Source: Bradyrhizobium archetypum
GTDB lineage: Bacteria > Pseudomonadota > Alphaproteobacteria > Rhizobiales > Xanthobacteraceae
DNA length: 64,000 nucleotides
NCBI RefSeq assembly: GCF_013114835.1
Contig: NZ_JAAVLW010000006.1
Span: forward strand, 62,001-126,000
Direction: 5' to 3'
Made by a program: the position numbers and the translations under genes. Positions within the stretch are counted from its first letter, which is position 1, and each line of letters starts with the position of its first letter. Below are positions 1 through 8,140 of the stretch, piece after piece. The notes under the pieces were generated by a model. It was given only the letters and a program-made list of their open reading frames with translations, did no database searches and was not told the DNA's origin.

Positions 1-710
1 ATGCCGGCGGCAACCATCTGCCCGATCGCATCGAAATTGTTCATCCGGGCGCGGAAACGCAAGCGCGCCCCGAGCCGCGCCGCATGTCCGCTGACATGGG
101 CGTGCAGCGCACTTGACGTGATCAAGCCAATGAAATCCCGCCCCACCACTTCGGCAAACTCGACCTGCCGTCGGTTCAACAGTTCGCCCTCGCCGGGCGC
201 GGCCAGCACCAGGCGATCTTCGCTGAACGGAATCCGCTCGATATTGTCCGGCAGCGCATGATCGGCCGCGAGCCCGAGATCGGCGGCGCCGGTGACGATG
301 GCGCGGGCGATGTCGCCGCTTTCGTGCTCCTGGACATCGACCGAGATATGAGGATGCTCTTTCAGGAACGCGGCCAGCGTCTTCGGCAGGTATTCCGACA
401 GCGCCGAAGTATTGGCGAAAAAGCGGACGGTCGCTTTCACGCCGCGGGCAAAGGCCAGCAGATCGCCGCGCATGGTCTCGACATTGTGGATCACGATCCT
501 GGCATGATCGAGCAGGCTTTCGCCCGCCGGCGTCAGTTCGACGCCGCGGCGGCCGCGCGTGAGCAGCGAAACACCGAGCGCCTGTTCCAGTCCCTTGATC
601 CGCTCACTCGCCGACGCCAGCGCGAGATGGACTCTGTGCGCGCCATTGGTGATGCTGCGGGTCTCGGCCACCGCGATGAAGAGCTGCAGATCGACCAAAT
701 CAAAGCGCAT
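1..710 (-). CDS. LysR-family transcriptional regulator (3' end cut by window edge)
   Basis: Reading leftward from the ATG at 710, an open frame of 236 codons reaches the window edge without a stop. The N-terminus (MRFDLVDLQLFIAVAETRSI) is the usual LysR winged helix-turn-helix start. The following part reads as the periplasmic-binding-like effector domain, with ELTPAGESLLDHAR near residue 58. About 60 residues are probably missing. It is divergent from the TSUP exporter gene at 896, so it may control that gene, as LysR regulators often act on a divergent neighbour. No ligand can be inferred. The family is clear; the regulatory target is inference. Confidence 0.9.
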   Translation of the reverse strand, partial: MRFDLVDLQLFIAVAETRSITNGAHRVHLALASASERIKGLEQALGVSLLTRGRRGVELTPAGESLLDHARIVIHNVETMRGDLLAFARGVKATVRFFANTSALSEYLPKTLAAFLKEHPHISVDVQEHESGDIARAIVTGAADLGLAADHALPDNIERIPFSEDRLVLAAPGEGELLNRRQVEFAEVVGRDFIGLITSSALHAHVSGHAARLGARLRFRARMNNFDAIGQMVAAG

Positions 711-728
711 GGGATTTCCTGCTCAGCG

Positions 729-805
729 GTCATTGCGAGCGCAGCGAAACAATCCGGTCCTTCTTCGTGCCGTGAGATGGATTGCTTCGCTGCGCTCGCA
801 ATGAC
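729..805. repeat. Palindromic intergenic repeat, family A, copy 1
   Basis: Two 27-nt arms (729-755 and 779-805) are inverted copies of each other with one mismatch. Both begin GTCATTGCGAGCGCAGCGAA and end in AATCC. A second copy lies between gltB and gltD (14124-14207). The element sits in the LysR/TSUP intergenic space and would fold into a long hairpin in RNA of either strand. Confidence 0.85.
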
Positions 806-895
806 GGAGAAGAACACTAACCTTCGCTTGTTCCGAAGGCTGCCTCCGTAACCTCCAGATTGAGCCTGTAATGCCGATAGGTCAATGTCCGGCGC

Positions 896-1648
896 ATGAT
901 CGAACCCATGCTCATTTTCATCGCCGCGGCCTTCCTGCTGGCCGGCTTTATCAAGGGCGTCGTCGGATTAGGCCTGCCGACGGTGTCGATGGGCCTGCTC
1001 GCGGTGACGATGCCGCCGGGCCAGGCGATCGCGATCGTGATCGTGCCGGCGATCGTCACCAACATCTGGCAGACTTTTGGTGGCCCGTATTTGCGTGACA
1101 TCATGCGGCGGCTGTGGCCGCTGATGGCCGGCACCGTCGCCGGCATCTGGCTGAACGCGGGGCTGTTGACCGGCCCATATGCGCCCTATGGCACGGTCGC
1201 GCTCGGCACATTGCTGGTGATCTACGCGATCCTCGGCCTCAGCAAACTCAATTTCAAGGTTGCACACCGCAACGAGAAATGGATTGGCGGCATCGTCGGC
1301 CTGATCACCGGCGTGGTGTCGGCCGCGACCGGCGTTCAGGTGATCCCGTCGGTGCCTTATCTGCAGGCGATCGGCATGGAGAAAGACGAACTGGTGCAGG
1401 CGCTTGGCGTATTCTTCACAGTAGCGACGATGGCGCTGGCCTTCACTCTTACCGCCACGGGCCTGTTGACGGCGGCGACCGCGCTGCCGGGCGCTATCGC
1501 GATGGCCGCATCCTTTGCCGGCATGTTCATCGGACAGGCGGTGCGCAATCGCATGCAGCCGGACGTATTTCGCCGCTGGTTCCTGATCGCGATGATCCTT
1601 CTCGGGCTCTATCTCGCCGCCAGCGCCTTCATGAAAATGCACGGCTGA
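896..1648 (+). CDS. TSUP-family (TauE/SafE) membrane transporter
   Basis: This 250-residue protein is almost entirely hydrophobic, with about eight membrane segments. It has the two-fold layout of TauE/SafE anion exporters: a glycine-rich first helix (GFIKGVVGLGLPTVSM) and a matching segment in the second half (GGIVGLITGVVSAATGVQ). The family moves sulfite, sulfonates or other organic anions across the inner membrane; the substrate here cannot be read from sequence. It stands alone on the plus strand, divergent from a LysR regulator, and its 3' end nearly touches the convergent LysE gene (4-nt gap). An alternative ATG lies at 908. Confidence 0.85.
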   Translation: MIEPMLIFIAAAFLLAGFIKGVVGLGLPTVSMGLLAVTMPPGQAIAIVIVPAIVTNIWQTFGGPYLRDIMRRLWPLMAGTVAGIWLNAGLLTGPYAPYGTVALGTLLVIYAILGLSKLNFKVAHRNEKWIGGIVGLITGVVSAATGVQVIPSVPYLQAIGMEKDELVQALGVFFTVATMALAFTLTATGLLTAATALPGAIAMAASFAGMFIGQAVRNRMQPDVFRRWFLIAMILLGLYLAASAFMKMHG

Positions 1649-1652
1649 CGGA

Positions 1653-2312
1653 TCAGCGCGCCTCCAGCATTGCCACCCGGATACCGAGATAGACGAACAA
1701 CCCGCCGAGCGAGCGGTTGATCCAGGCCACCGCGCCGGCCGATTGCCGGATACGACCGGCGGCCCGGGCCGCGAAGGCGGCGATGCAGAAGCACCACAAC
1801 GTGCCGCCGGTGATGAAGATCAGACCCAGCGCCAGGAAGGCCAGCGTCTTGTGGGCAGACTCCGCCGCTACGAACTGCGGCAGGAACGCCAGAAAGAACA
1901 GCGCCACCTTCGGATTGAGCACATTTGTCAGCGCGCCCTGCCAGAACACGCGAGCCAGCGACATCTCGCTGCCTGCCGAGCCATTGCCCGTCGCTGCCGC
2001 CTCGGCCAGCGGGGGCGAACGCGACAGCAGCATCTGGACGCCGGTAAACAGCAGATAGGCGGCGCCGGCCCATTTCAAAATCGCAAAGGCGGCAGATGAC
2101 GTCATCAGCAGCGCCGACAGGCCGATAGCGGCGCCAAACACGTGCACGAGACAGCCGACGCTGATTCCGGTCGCCGCCGCCGCCCCGCCGCGCCATCCGA
2201 ACTGGATGCTGCGGCCGATAATGTAGGCGGTGTCCGGCCCCGGGGTGATATTGAGCAGCAGCCCGGAGAGAATGAACAGCCAGAGTTGGTGAATGCCGAG
2301 CATCTCTGTCAT
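1653..2312 (-). CDS. LysE/RhtB-family amino acid exporter
   Basis: A 219-residue inner-membrane protein of about six helices. The N-terminus carries the family signature, with LLLNITPGPDTAYIIGRSIQ followed by a glycine-rich second helix (GWRGGAAAATGISVGCLVHV). LysE/RhtB proteins export amino acids or related metabolites by proton exchange. The start chosen is the ATG at 2312 (MTEMLG). The frame stays open upstream to 2420, but that part is hydrophilic and unlike the family. It is convergent with the TSUP gene and divergent from the adenylate cyclase gene. Confidence 0.85.
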   Translation of the reverse strand: MTEMLGIHQLWLFILSGLLLNITPGPDTAYIIGRSIQFGWRGGAAAATGISVGCLVHVFGAAIGLSALLMTSSAAFAILKWAGAAYLLFTGVQMLLSRSPPLAEAAATGNGSAGSEMSLARVFWQGALTNVLNPKVALFFLAFLPQFVAAESAHKTLAFLALGLIFITGGTLWCFCIAAFAARAAGRIRQSAGAVAWINRSLGGLFVYLGIRVAMLEAR

Positions 2313-2505
2313 TGTTAACCGGTTCCCGTTGTGTCCCCTCGACCCTCCCTGCGCATACGCTAATATCCGAGGGATTGCAGTACTATCATGAGCAAATCGG
2401 GCTTCCGCCGGATTGCGCATATTTTATAAACATTGGAATCGGTCGGCCGACCACATAGTGGTATGTCTACGTCCTATCCGGTGCCATTGGGGATATAGTG
2501 GGGAA

Positions 2506-4320
2506 ATGGAAAGACGCCTGGCAGCCATCGTCTGCGCTGACATCGCCGGCTATTCCCGCATGATGGGGGCCGACGAGGCGGGGACGCACGCCACGTTCAA
2601 GGCCCATCGCACCGCGATCTACCCCATCATCCTCAATCATGGCGGCCGCCTGGTGAAAAACACCGGCGACGGTTTTCTGCTGGAGTTTCCCTCTATCGTC
2701 GGGGCCATCGAGGCCGCTGTCGCGATGCAGATGGTGATGGCAGAGCGCAACGAGCACCTGCCTGCCGATCGCTCGATGCAGTTTCGCATGGGCATCCACA
2801 TGGGCGACGTGATGGCTGATGAGGACGAGGTGTTCGGCGACGACGTCAACATCGCCGTGCGCCTCGAATCGGTCGCCGCTCCGGGCGGGGTGGCGGTTTC
2901 GGGCAAGGCTTGCCATGAAGCCGGCAAGCGCCTCAGCGTTACCTTCGTCGATGCCGGTCCCTACCGTTTCAAGAATATCGAGGAGCCGATCCATGTCTGG
3001 ACCTGGCAGCCCGGTGGCGCCGACGCCGCCGGACCGCCGCGCAAGGCCGCGTCCGAGATGTCGGCCGCCAACCTCCCCGCCCAGTATCGCACCGCGATCG
3101 TAGGCGTGCTCCCATTCGCGAATTTGAGCGAAAGCGCGGACGAGTATTTTTCCGACGGGCTGACCGAGGACCTGATCCACGCGCTGTCGCTGCAATCGTT
3201 CTATCGGGTGCTGAGTCGCAATGCGACATTCTCGTTCAAGGGCAAGAACGTCAGCACGCGCCTGATCGCCCGCGAGATCGACGCGACCTATCTGATCCAG
3301 GGCTCGGTCCGGCGCGCCGCAACCAAGATTCGCGTCACCGCCGAACTGATCGCGCCCGAGACCGGCGAGCAATTATGGACCGGCCGGTTTGACCGCGATA
3401 TCGGCGACCTGTTCGCGATGCAGGACGAACTCACCACCAGCCTGTCGGCGGCGATCGCGGCCGAGATCTACCGGGCGGAAGCGTCCGCCCCGCCCCGCAC
3501 GCCGTCGAACGATATCAGCGCCTGGGATCGGTTCCTCAAGGGACTGTCCTACTACTACCTGCACACCAAGGCGGATTACGAAACCTCGATCAGCCTGTTC
3601 AAGGAAGCCATCGCGCTCGATCCGACGCTGGCGATCGCGCGCGCCTACCTCGCCACCATCCAGATCCAGGGCATTCAGTTCGGATGGATCAAGAGCACGC
3701 GGGAATTGTGGGATTCCGCGATGAGTCTTGCGGAGAGCAGCGTCCGGCTCGATCCCCGTTCGTCTTTCGCGTTTCAGATTCTGGCCTATCTGCATGCGGT
3801 GGAAGGGCACTACGAGGCGGCAATGGACGCCGCAAAGCGCGCGGTCGGGCTCAATCCTTACGACATGGGCGCCCGCGGCGTGCTCGGCTTTTGTCACCTG
3901 ATGAGCGGCGAACACCGGCAGGCCATCGAGCTGTTTACGATGGCGGCACAGCAAGGCAACAACGACCCTCGATATCAATGGGCCGCCGTGAACGCGTTCA
4001 GCCACTACCTGCTCGGGCAATATGACGCTTCGCTGTCCTGGGCCCGCGAAGAGCTTTATATGAATCCCAATCATCTCCAGGCGCTGGCGATACGAGCGGC
4101 AGCGCTCGCGCAATCGGGACGAACCGCGGAAGCGGCGAGCGCGGCCGAGGTTCTGCTGAGCAACTATCCCAACCTGACCGTCGACCGTTACCTGCGGAAT
4201 TTTCATTGGAAGTTGGAGGCCGACATCGCGCACTATCGCGATGGGCTTGTGAAAGCCGGCATCCCCTTCAGCAGATTGACCCTCGTCGAATCCTCTCCGA
4301 AGCTTGCCGTCGATTCCTGA
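2506..4320 (+). CDS. Class III adenylate/guanylate cyclase with TolB-like and TPR regions
   Basis: A 604-residue soluble protein. Residues 1-170 form a class III nucleotide cyclase domain: metal-binding Asp12 (CADIAGYS) and Asp55 (NTGDGF), with Asn115 and Arg119 in GDDVNIAVRLE, so the catalytic set looks complete. Residues ~195-330 resemble the TolB/FlgO-like module (VGVLPFANLSESADEYFSDG) usual in rhizobial cyclases. The rest is TPR-like helical repeats (~345-580). It probably makes cAMP in response to a partner bound by the TPR part. The start at ATG 2506 (MERRLAAIV) matches the family; the frame is open upstream to 2413. Rhizobial genomes carry many paralogues, so its own signal is unknown. 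Confidence 0.88.
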   Translation: MERRLAAIVCADIAGYSRMMGADEAGTHATFKAHRTAIYPIILNHGGRLVKNTGDGFLLEFPSIVGAIEAAVAMQMVMAERNEHLPADRSMQFRMGIHMGDVMADEDEVFGDDVNIAVRLESVAAPGGVAVSGKACHEAGKRLSVTFVDAGPYRFKNIEEPIHVWTWQPGGADAAGPPRKAASEMSAANLPAQYRTAIVGVLPFANLSESADEYFSDGLTEDLIHALSLQSFYRVLSRNATFSFKGKNVSTRLIAREIDATYLIQGSVRRAATKIRVTAELIAPETGEQLWTGRFDRDIGDLFAMQDELTTSLSAAIAAEIYRAEASAPPRTPSNDISAWDRFLKGLSYYYLHTKADYETSISLFKEAIALDPTLAIARAYLATIQIQGIQFGWIKSTRELWDSAMSLAESSVRLDPRSSFAFQILAYLHAVEGHYEAAMDAAKRAVGLNPYDMGARGVLGFCHLMSGEHRQAIELFTMAAQQGNNDPRYQWAAVNAFSHYLLGQYDASLSWAREELYMNPNHLQALAIRAAALAQSGRTAEAASAAEVLLSNYPNLTVDRYLRNFHWKLEADIAHYRDGLVKAGIPFSRLTLVESSPKLAVDS

Positions 4321-4476
4321 CAGGTGGATGGCGCGTCGGTTGACACCTCGCCGATTTCCGCCAAAACTTGTCTACACGTTGAAGTAGCGCCCGCCGATTC
4401 CTTTTTCAGAAACCGTCATCGCCCTGCGTCGCTGACAGGCCATTTTTCATATTCGGCGCCTTTGAGGATTTGAGCC

Positions 4477-5136
4477 ATGTCGGACCATCCTATTGCCGCG
4501 GACACCGCGCCTGCCGCGCAGTTTCCGGTTTCGCCCAACAATCCCTGCCCGTTTCTGCGCGCCCTCGTCGCCAACGGCTATGTCGGCGGCCACGTCGTCC
4601 CGCTCTCGAAATTGTCAGAAATGATCGGATTGGCGAGCGGCGAAACAGGTGCGCGGCAAAACAAGGTGCGGCTGGAAACCTGGCTGGTTGCGGTCATTGC
4701 CAACGGGCTCGGGCCGCTGCGCGTATTCAACAGCGCGACTTCGGGCGCCGTGCTCGACGAGCTGCGCAACGGCCCGCTCGACAAGCATGGCGGCGGCTCG
4801 CGCATTCTCGACGCCGACGCGAAGGTTCACGAAGACCAGATCGACCGGCTCGCCACCTTCGGCAGGGACTGCAAGGATCCTTCAGGAGGCATCGAACTCG
4901 GGCTGACGGCGAAAGAGATCGAGGCCTTCATGACGGCCAATCTCAAGCGCAGCGGCGAAGCGGCGCGCTGGTACTTCCCGATCCTGATGAAAGGCGAATG
5001 GCCGGTCCTCTTGAAAATCCTCGGCAAGGGCGAAGGCGAGGCCCGCTACCTGAGCGTCGCCGAAGTCAGAACGCTGTTCGTCGAGCAGCGCCTGCCCGAG
5101 CGGATCACGGCGCGGCTGCCGAAGCCGGCGGCGTAG
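4477..5136 (+). CDS. Uncharacterised protein with an N-terminal Pro-Cys-Pro motif
   Basis: A 219-residue soluble protein with no signal peptide or membrane segment. Its N-terminus contains NNPCPFLRALVANGYVGG, which resembles the haem-ligand segment of family 2 (chloroperoxidase-type) peroxidases, where PCP precedes an ANHGY-like stretch. The conserved Glu-His-Asp segment of those enzymes is not evident. A central DADAKVHEDQID looks faintly like an EF-hand loop but is not a proper one. It stands alone downstream of the cyclase gene with 156 nt between. I do not assign a function; the haem-thiolate idea is a lead only. Confidence 0.7.
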   Translation: MSDHPIAADTAPAAQFPVSPNNPCPFLRALVANGYVGGHVVPLSKLSEMIGLASGETGARQNKVRLETWLVAVIANGLGPLRVFNSATSGAVLDELRNGPLDKHGGGSRILDADAKVHEDQIDRLATFGRDCKDPSGGIELGLTAKEIEAFMTANLKRSGEAARWYFPILMKGEWPVLLKILGKGEGEARYLSVAEVRTLFVEQRLPERITARLPKPAA

Positions 5137-5144
5137 ACCACCGC

Positions 5145-5174
5145 CGTCATACGCGGGCTTGACCCGCGTATCCA
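5145..5174. repeat. Short intergenic hairpin repeat
   Basis: ATACGCGGG (5149-5157) and CCCGCGTAT (5163-5171) form a perfect 9-bp stem with a 5-nt loop, directly after the gene ending at 5136. The flanks (CGTCAT... ...CCATC) match the style of the other short mosaic repeats in the window. With no T-run it is not a canonical terminator, though it could slow RNA decay. Confidence 0.6.
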
Positions 5175-5296
5175 TCGTCCGCGCCAGCGGACAAGCACGA
5201 TTCATTCGAAGCAGGATGGATTGCGGGGAGCGCAGACAAATTTACGGAGTCTGCGCAAGGCGGACCACGACGCCCGGCAAATGACAGCTTGACACA

Positions 5297-6244
5297 TCAC
5301 TTGAACAGCGGCGTCCCCGGCACGAACGCATCAAACGCCGCCCAGAATTGCGCGCGGTAGCGGTCCTGCTCCTGCAGGATCTCGTGCTTGGAGCCTGCAA
5401 TCACCAGATGCGAGCCGGCCCGCAAATGATAGGCGAACTCCTCGATTGCGGCGGTAGAAACAATCGTGTCGTTGCTGGCGGCCAGCATCAGGATCGGCTG
5501 GCGGATCTCGGACGGATAGTTCATGCCGCGGAAGGTGTGCATCGCCCGGAATGCGGTATCCGCCCAGGCAACCGTCGGCGAGCCGATGCCCAGCGTCGGG
5601 TCTTCCTCCAGGATCGCGGCGTTGCGGGCATAGCGCACGGGATCGCTGGTGAAGGGGTTGTTGATAAAGGATTCCGTTCCGGTCAGCGCGTCGCTGCCGC
5701 CCGGTACGTAACGGCCGCCCTGCCCCATCAGCCGCATGACCCGAAGCAACGCCCGTGTCGGGAACGAGGTCCTGCGTCCCGGCAGGTCGATCATCGGCGC
5801 CGACAGCACCATGCGGTCGAACCAGCGCTTTCCTGCATGCGCTACCCGCAGCATGACCGCGCCGCCCATCGAATGCGCCAGCGCGAAATAGGGTGGCGGA
5901 CAATCCGGCAGCACGACCTGTTGCACGAAGGTTTCGACGTCGACCTCGAAATCGGAGAAGTCGCGAACATGGCCCTTGCGTGGGTCGCGCAGCCGGCGCG
6001 ACGAATGCCCCTGGCCGCGCCAGTCGATCATCGCCACCGCAAACCCGCGGTCGCGCAGGTCCCGCACGGTCTCGAAGTATTTTTCGATCGACTCGCTGCG
6101 CCCGGTGAAGACGCAGACCGTGCCCTTGCGGCCTGCCGGCGGCGCCCAGCGCGCAAACCGCAGTTCCGCGCCATCGGGCGTGTTGATGGTGCCCGAGACG
6201 ACGTCCTCCGGAACCGGATTGGCGGGGATCGAGACAAGCGTCAT
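5297..6244 (-). CDS. Alpha/beta hydrolase, lysophospholipase/monoacylglycerol lipase type
   Basis: A 315-residue alpha/beta hydrolase. The nucleophile elbow is ALAHSMGGAV with Ser125. A likely acid is the Asp in LAASNDTIVS and the base is the His in GSKHEILQE near the C-terminus. DWRGQGHSSR after strand 4 is typical of the PldB/monoglyceride lipase group. No signal peptide is seen, so it is probably cytoplasmic and acts on lysolipids or acylglycerols. The start at 6244 (MTLVSIP) is preferred over 6295, which adds 17 residues with no homologous look. The gene is divergent from hsp20. Confidence 0.8.
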   Translation of the reverse strand: MTLVSIPANPVPEDVVSGTINTPDGAELRFARWAPPAGRKGTVCVFTGRSESIEKYFETVRDLRDRGFAVAMIDWRGQGHSSRRLRDPRKGHVRDFSDFEVDVETFVQQVVLPDCPPPYFALAHSMGGAVMLRVAHAGKRWFDRMVLSAPMIDLPGRRTSFPTRALLRVMRLMGQGGRYVPGGSDALTGTESFINNPFTSDPVRYARNAAILEEDPTLGIGSPTVAWADTAFRAMHTFRGMNYPSEIRQPILMLAASNDTIVSTAAIEEFAYHLRAGSHLVIAGSKHEILQEQDRYRAQFWAAFDAFVPGTPLFK

Positions 6245-6316
6245 GACGGGCAACCGGATAGGTGAAAAGGGCTGGAAATCAAGGCGGGGGCGCAAAAAAG
6301 GGCCCGTTTCGCCCCT

Positions 6317-6344
6317 CTTGAACGCTGTTTCTCCCCTCCCATAT
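6317..6344 (+). promoter_or_regulatory. RpoH (sigma-32)-like promoter of hsp20
   Basis: CTTG at 6317-6320 (CTTGAA in full) is followed 17 nt later by CCCATAT at 6338-6344. This fits the alphaproteobacterial sigma-32 pattern CTTG-N17/18-CYTATNT with one mismatch. Transcription should begin near 6350, just where the structured leader starts. Confidence 0.65.
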
Positions 6345-6351
6345 CACTTTC

Positions 6352-6475
6352 GTGCAGGCCGCTACCAGTGTTTCGGAACCGGAACCAAGGCTCCAAACCT
6401 GAGGCTGCACAGGACTACGGCCCGGCCCGATGGCGGGCGGGTAACTGAAACAGTCGCTCAATGGAGGACTATGCT
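6352..6475 (+). promoter_or_regulatory. ROSE-type RNA thermometer in the hsp20 leader
   Basis: The leader folds into several hairpins: GUGCAG (6352-6357) with CUGCAC (6405-6410); a GC-rich stem at 6421-6441 (GCCCG with CGGGC); and a 3' hairpin masking the ribosome site. In the last, AGUC-G-CU (6452-6458) pairs with AGGACU (6465-6470), leaving G6456 unpaired against the SD GGAGGA (6463-6468). The UCGCU core matches the UYGCU anti-SD motif that defines ROSE elements, including the extra G. The hairpin should melt on heat shock and let ribosomes in. ROSE elements are known in Bradyrhizobium small heat-shock genes; this copy is inferred from its sequence. Confidence 0.8.
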
Positions 6476-6943
6476 ATGCGTACTTATGATCTCACCCCGT
6501 TTTATCGTTCCACCGTCGGCTTCGACCGCTTCTTCAACCTGCTCGACCAGGTGACCTCGGACGGCAGCCCCGGTTATCCGCCCTACAATATCGAGCGCAC
6601 CGGCGAGAACGCCTACCGCATCAGCGTTGCGGTTTCCGGCTTCTCGCAAGGCGAGCTGTCGATCGTCGCGAAGGAAAATACGCTGACGATCAAGGGCGAG
6701 AAAACCGCCAACGAGAACGGCAAGGACAAATCCGAAGTGCTCTACCGCGGCATCGCCGCACGTGCCTTCGAGCGTGTCTTCCAGCTTGCCGATTTCGTGC
6801 AGGTGAAGAACGCCTCGCTCGAGAACGGCCTGCTCCACGTCGATCTCGTCCGCGAGATCCCCGAAGCCAAGAAGCCGCGCAGCATTCCGATCAATTCGGG
6901 CGCGCAGGCTCCGCAGGTGGTCGACGCTTCCGTCGCCGCGTAA
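6476..6943 (+). CDS. Small heat-shock protein, Hsp20/alpha-crystallin family
   Basis: A 155-residue protein with the N-terminus MRTYDLTPFYRSTVGFDRF typical of rhizobial class A Hsp20/IbpA proteins. The alpha-crystallin domain spans residues ~35-125 (PPYNIERTGENAYRISVAVSGF...), and a short C-terminal tail carries an I-P-I motif (RSIPINSG). It is an ATP-independent holdase that keeps unfolding proteins soluble. The start at 6476 is set by the SD at 6463-6468; an in-frame ATG at 6461 lies inside the thermometer loop and is less likely. It is monocistronic, with an RpoH-like promoter upstream and a strong terminator downstream. Confidence 0.95.
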   Translation: MRTYDLTPFYRSTVGFDRFFNLLDQVTSDGSPGYPPYNIERTGENAYRISVAVSGFSQGELSIVAKENTLTIKGEKTANENGKDKSEVLYRGIAARAFERVFQLADFVQVKNASLENGLLHVDLVREIPEAKKPRSIPINSGAQAPQVVDASVAA

Positions 6944-6980
6944 GGCGGCAAGGTTTTCAGCCCTTGTTGGCTAAACGCGA

Positions 6981-7009
6981 AACGCCCCGGGAAACCGGGG
7001 CGTTTTTTT
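6981..7009 (+). terminator. Rho-independent terminator of hsp20
   Basis: A perfect 10-bp stem AACGCCCCGG (6981-6990) and CCGGGGCGTT (6995-7004) with a GAAA tetraloop is followed by a run of T residues to 7009. Confidence 0.95.
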
Positions 7010-7136
7010 GCGCGCAATCCTGAACCGCAATTTTGCGAGACCTCGCGCGGATCACGTCGGCGTGACGGCCGTAACGATGCTGCTGCTCCCATCGAAGTTG
7101 CCAGCGAGCCGGGACAGCCAGATACGGAGCAGATCG

Positions 7137-7904
7137 ATGAAGACGTTGCGAACACTGACACTCATTGCCGGCGTTCTCGCCGGATCACTTGGTGCGCAGA
7201 CGGTGCAGGCGGCGACCGCGGCGCCGGTCAAGAACGTCGTGCTGGTGCACGGCGCCTGGGCCGACGGATCTAGCTGGTCGGAAGTCATTGCGCGGCTGCA
7301 GGCGGCGGGACTTCACGTCACCGCGGTCCAGAATCCGCTAACCTCGCTGGCGGATTCGGTCGCGGCCACGCGCCGCGCGCTGGCGCAGCAGGACGGTCCG
7401 ACCTTGCTGGTGGCGCATTCCTGGGGCGGCACCGTCATCAGCGAAGTCGGCACCGACCCGAAGGTCACGGGGCTCGTTTATATCGCGGCGCGGGCGCCTG
7501 ACGCGGGCGAGGATTTCGTCGCGCTCTCGCAGAAATTCCCAACGGGGCCGGCGCGGGCTGGCGTTCAGGACCATGACGGCTTCACCAAATTGTCGGAGGA
7601 CGCTTTCCTGAAATATTTCGCCAATGGCGTCGACCGGAAGACCGCCGAGGTCCTCTACGCCGTGCAGGAGCCGACCGCAGCTTCCCTGTTTGCCGGCCGC
7701 ACCACTGCCGCCGCCTGGCGCAGCAAGCCGAGCTGGTACGCGGTGTCAAAGCAGGACTACACGATCAATCCCGACCTCGAGCGATTTCTCGCCAAGCGCA
7801 TGAATGCGACGACAGTCGAGCTGGACGCCGGTCACCTGTCGCTGGTGTCACAGGCTGACAAGGTCGCCGACCTGATCCTGACCGCCGCGGGCCAGCATGA
7901 ATAG
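7137..7904 (+). CDS. Exported alpha/beta hydrolase
   Basis: A 255-residue protein with a Sec signal peptide (MKTLRTLTLIAGVLAGSLGA, likely cut after the Ala at 26). The mature part is an alpha/beta hydrolase of the EstC/salicylate-esterase-like group: oxyanion segment VLVHGAWADGSSW (~36-48), nucleophile Ser95 in VAHSWGGTV, and the catalytic His in ELDAGHLSLVSQ near the end. The substrate is unknown; the fold group includes small-ester hydrolases. It has its own terminator at 7921. The ATG at 7137 is chosen because it starts the signal peptide; the frame is open upstream to 7008 across the hsp20 terminator. Confidence 0.85.
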   Translation: MKTLRTLTLIAGVLAGSLGAQTVQAATAAPVKNVVLVHGAWADGSSWSEVIARLQAAGLHVTAVQNPLTSLADSVAATRRALAQQDGPTLLVAHSWGGTVISEVGTDPKVTGLVYIAARAPDAGEDFVALSQKFPTGPARAGVQDHDGFTKLSEDAFLKYFANGVDRKTAEVLYAVQEPTAASLFAGRTTAAAWRSKPSWYAVSKQDYTINPDLERFLAKRMNATTVELDAGHLSLVSQADKVADLILTAAGQHE

Positions 7905-7920
7905 CTCGCTACAACGAAAG

Positions 7921-7950
7921 CGCCCCGGGGATGACCGGGGCGTTTTGTTT
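7921..7950 (+). terminator. Rho-independent terminator
   Basis: An 8-bp stem CGCCCCGG (7921-7928) and CCGGGGCG (7935-7942) is followed by TTTTGTTT. It lies 17 nt after the hydrolase stop codon. Stem and tail closely resemble the hsp20 terminator at 6981. Confidence 0.88.
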
Positions 7951-8012
7951 TGCTGCCGTCCCTACGCATGCGAACCCAGGGACGACGGGCTAGAGGCGTG
8001 AACCCCTCAAAT

Positions 8013-8133
8013 CGTCGCCCCTACGAACGCAGGGGCCCATAATCACAGTGCGCAGTCGTTGAGGCAAAGCCGTCTTCCCGTGTGCCATTTCCGCCGGCCG
8101 CGGCGTATGGGTCCCTGCGTTCGCAGGGACGAC
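8013..8133. repeat. Palindromic intergenic repeat, family C, copy 1
   Basis: The arms 8013-8040 and 8106-8133 are imperfect inverted copies of TATGGGTCCCTGCGTTCGCA continuing to GGGACGAC. The inner part shares a GGCAAAG-rich segment with the copy at 25638-25756. The element ends 8 nt from the stop codon of the convergent gene at 8141. Confidence 0.8.
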
Positions 8134-8140
8134 GATGGGA

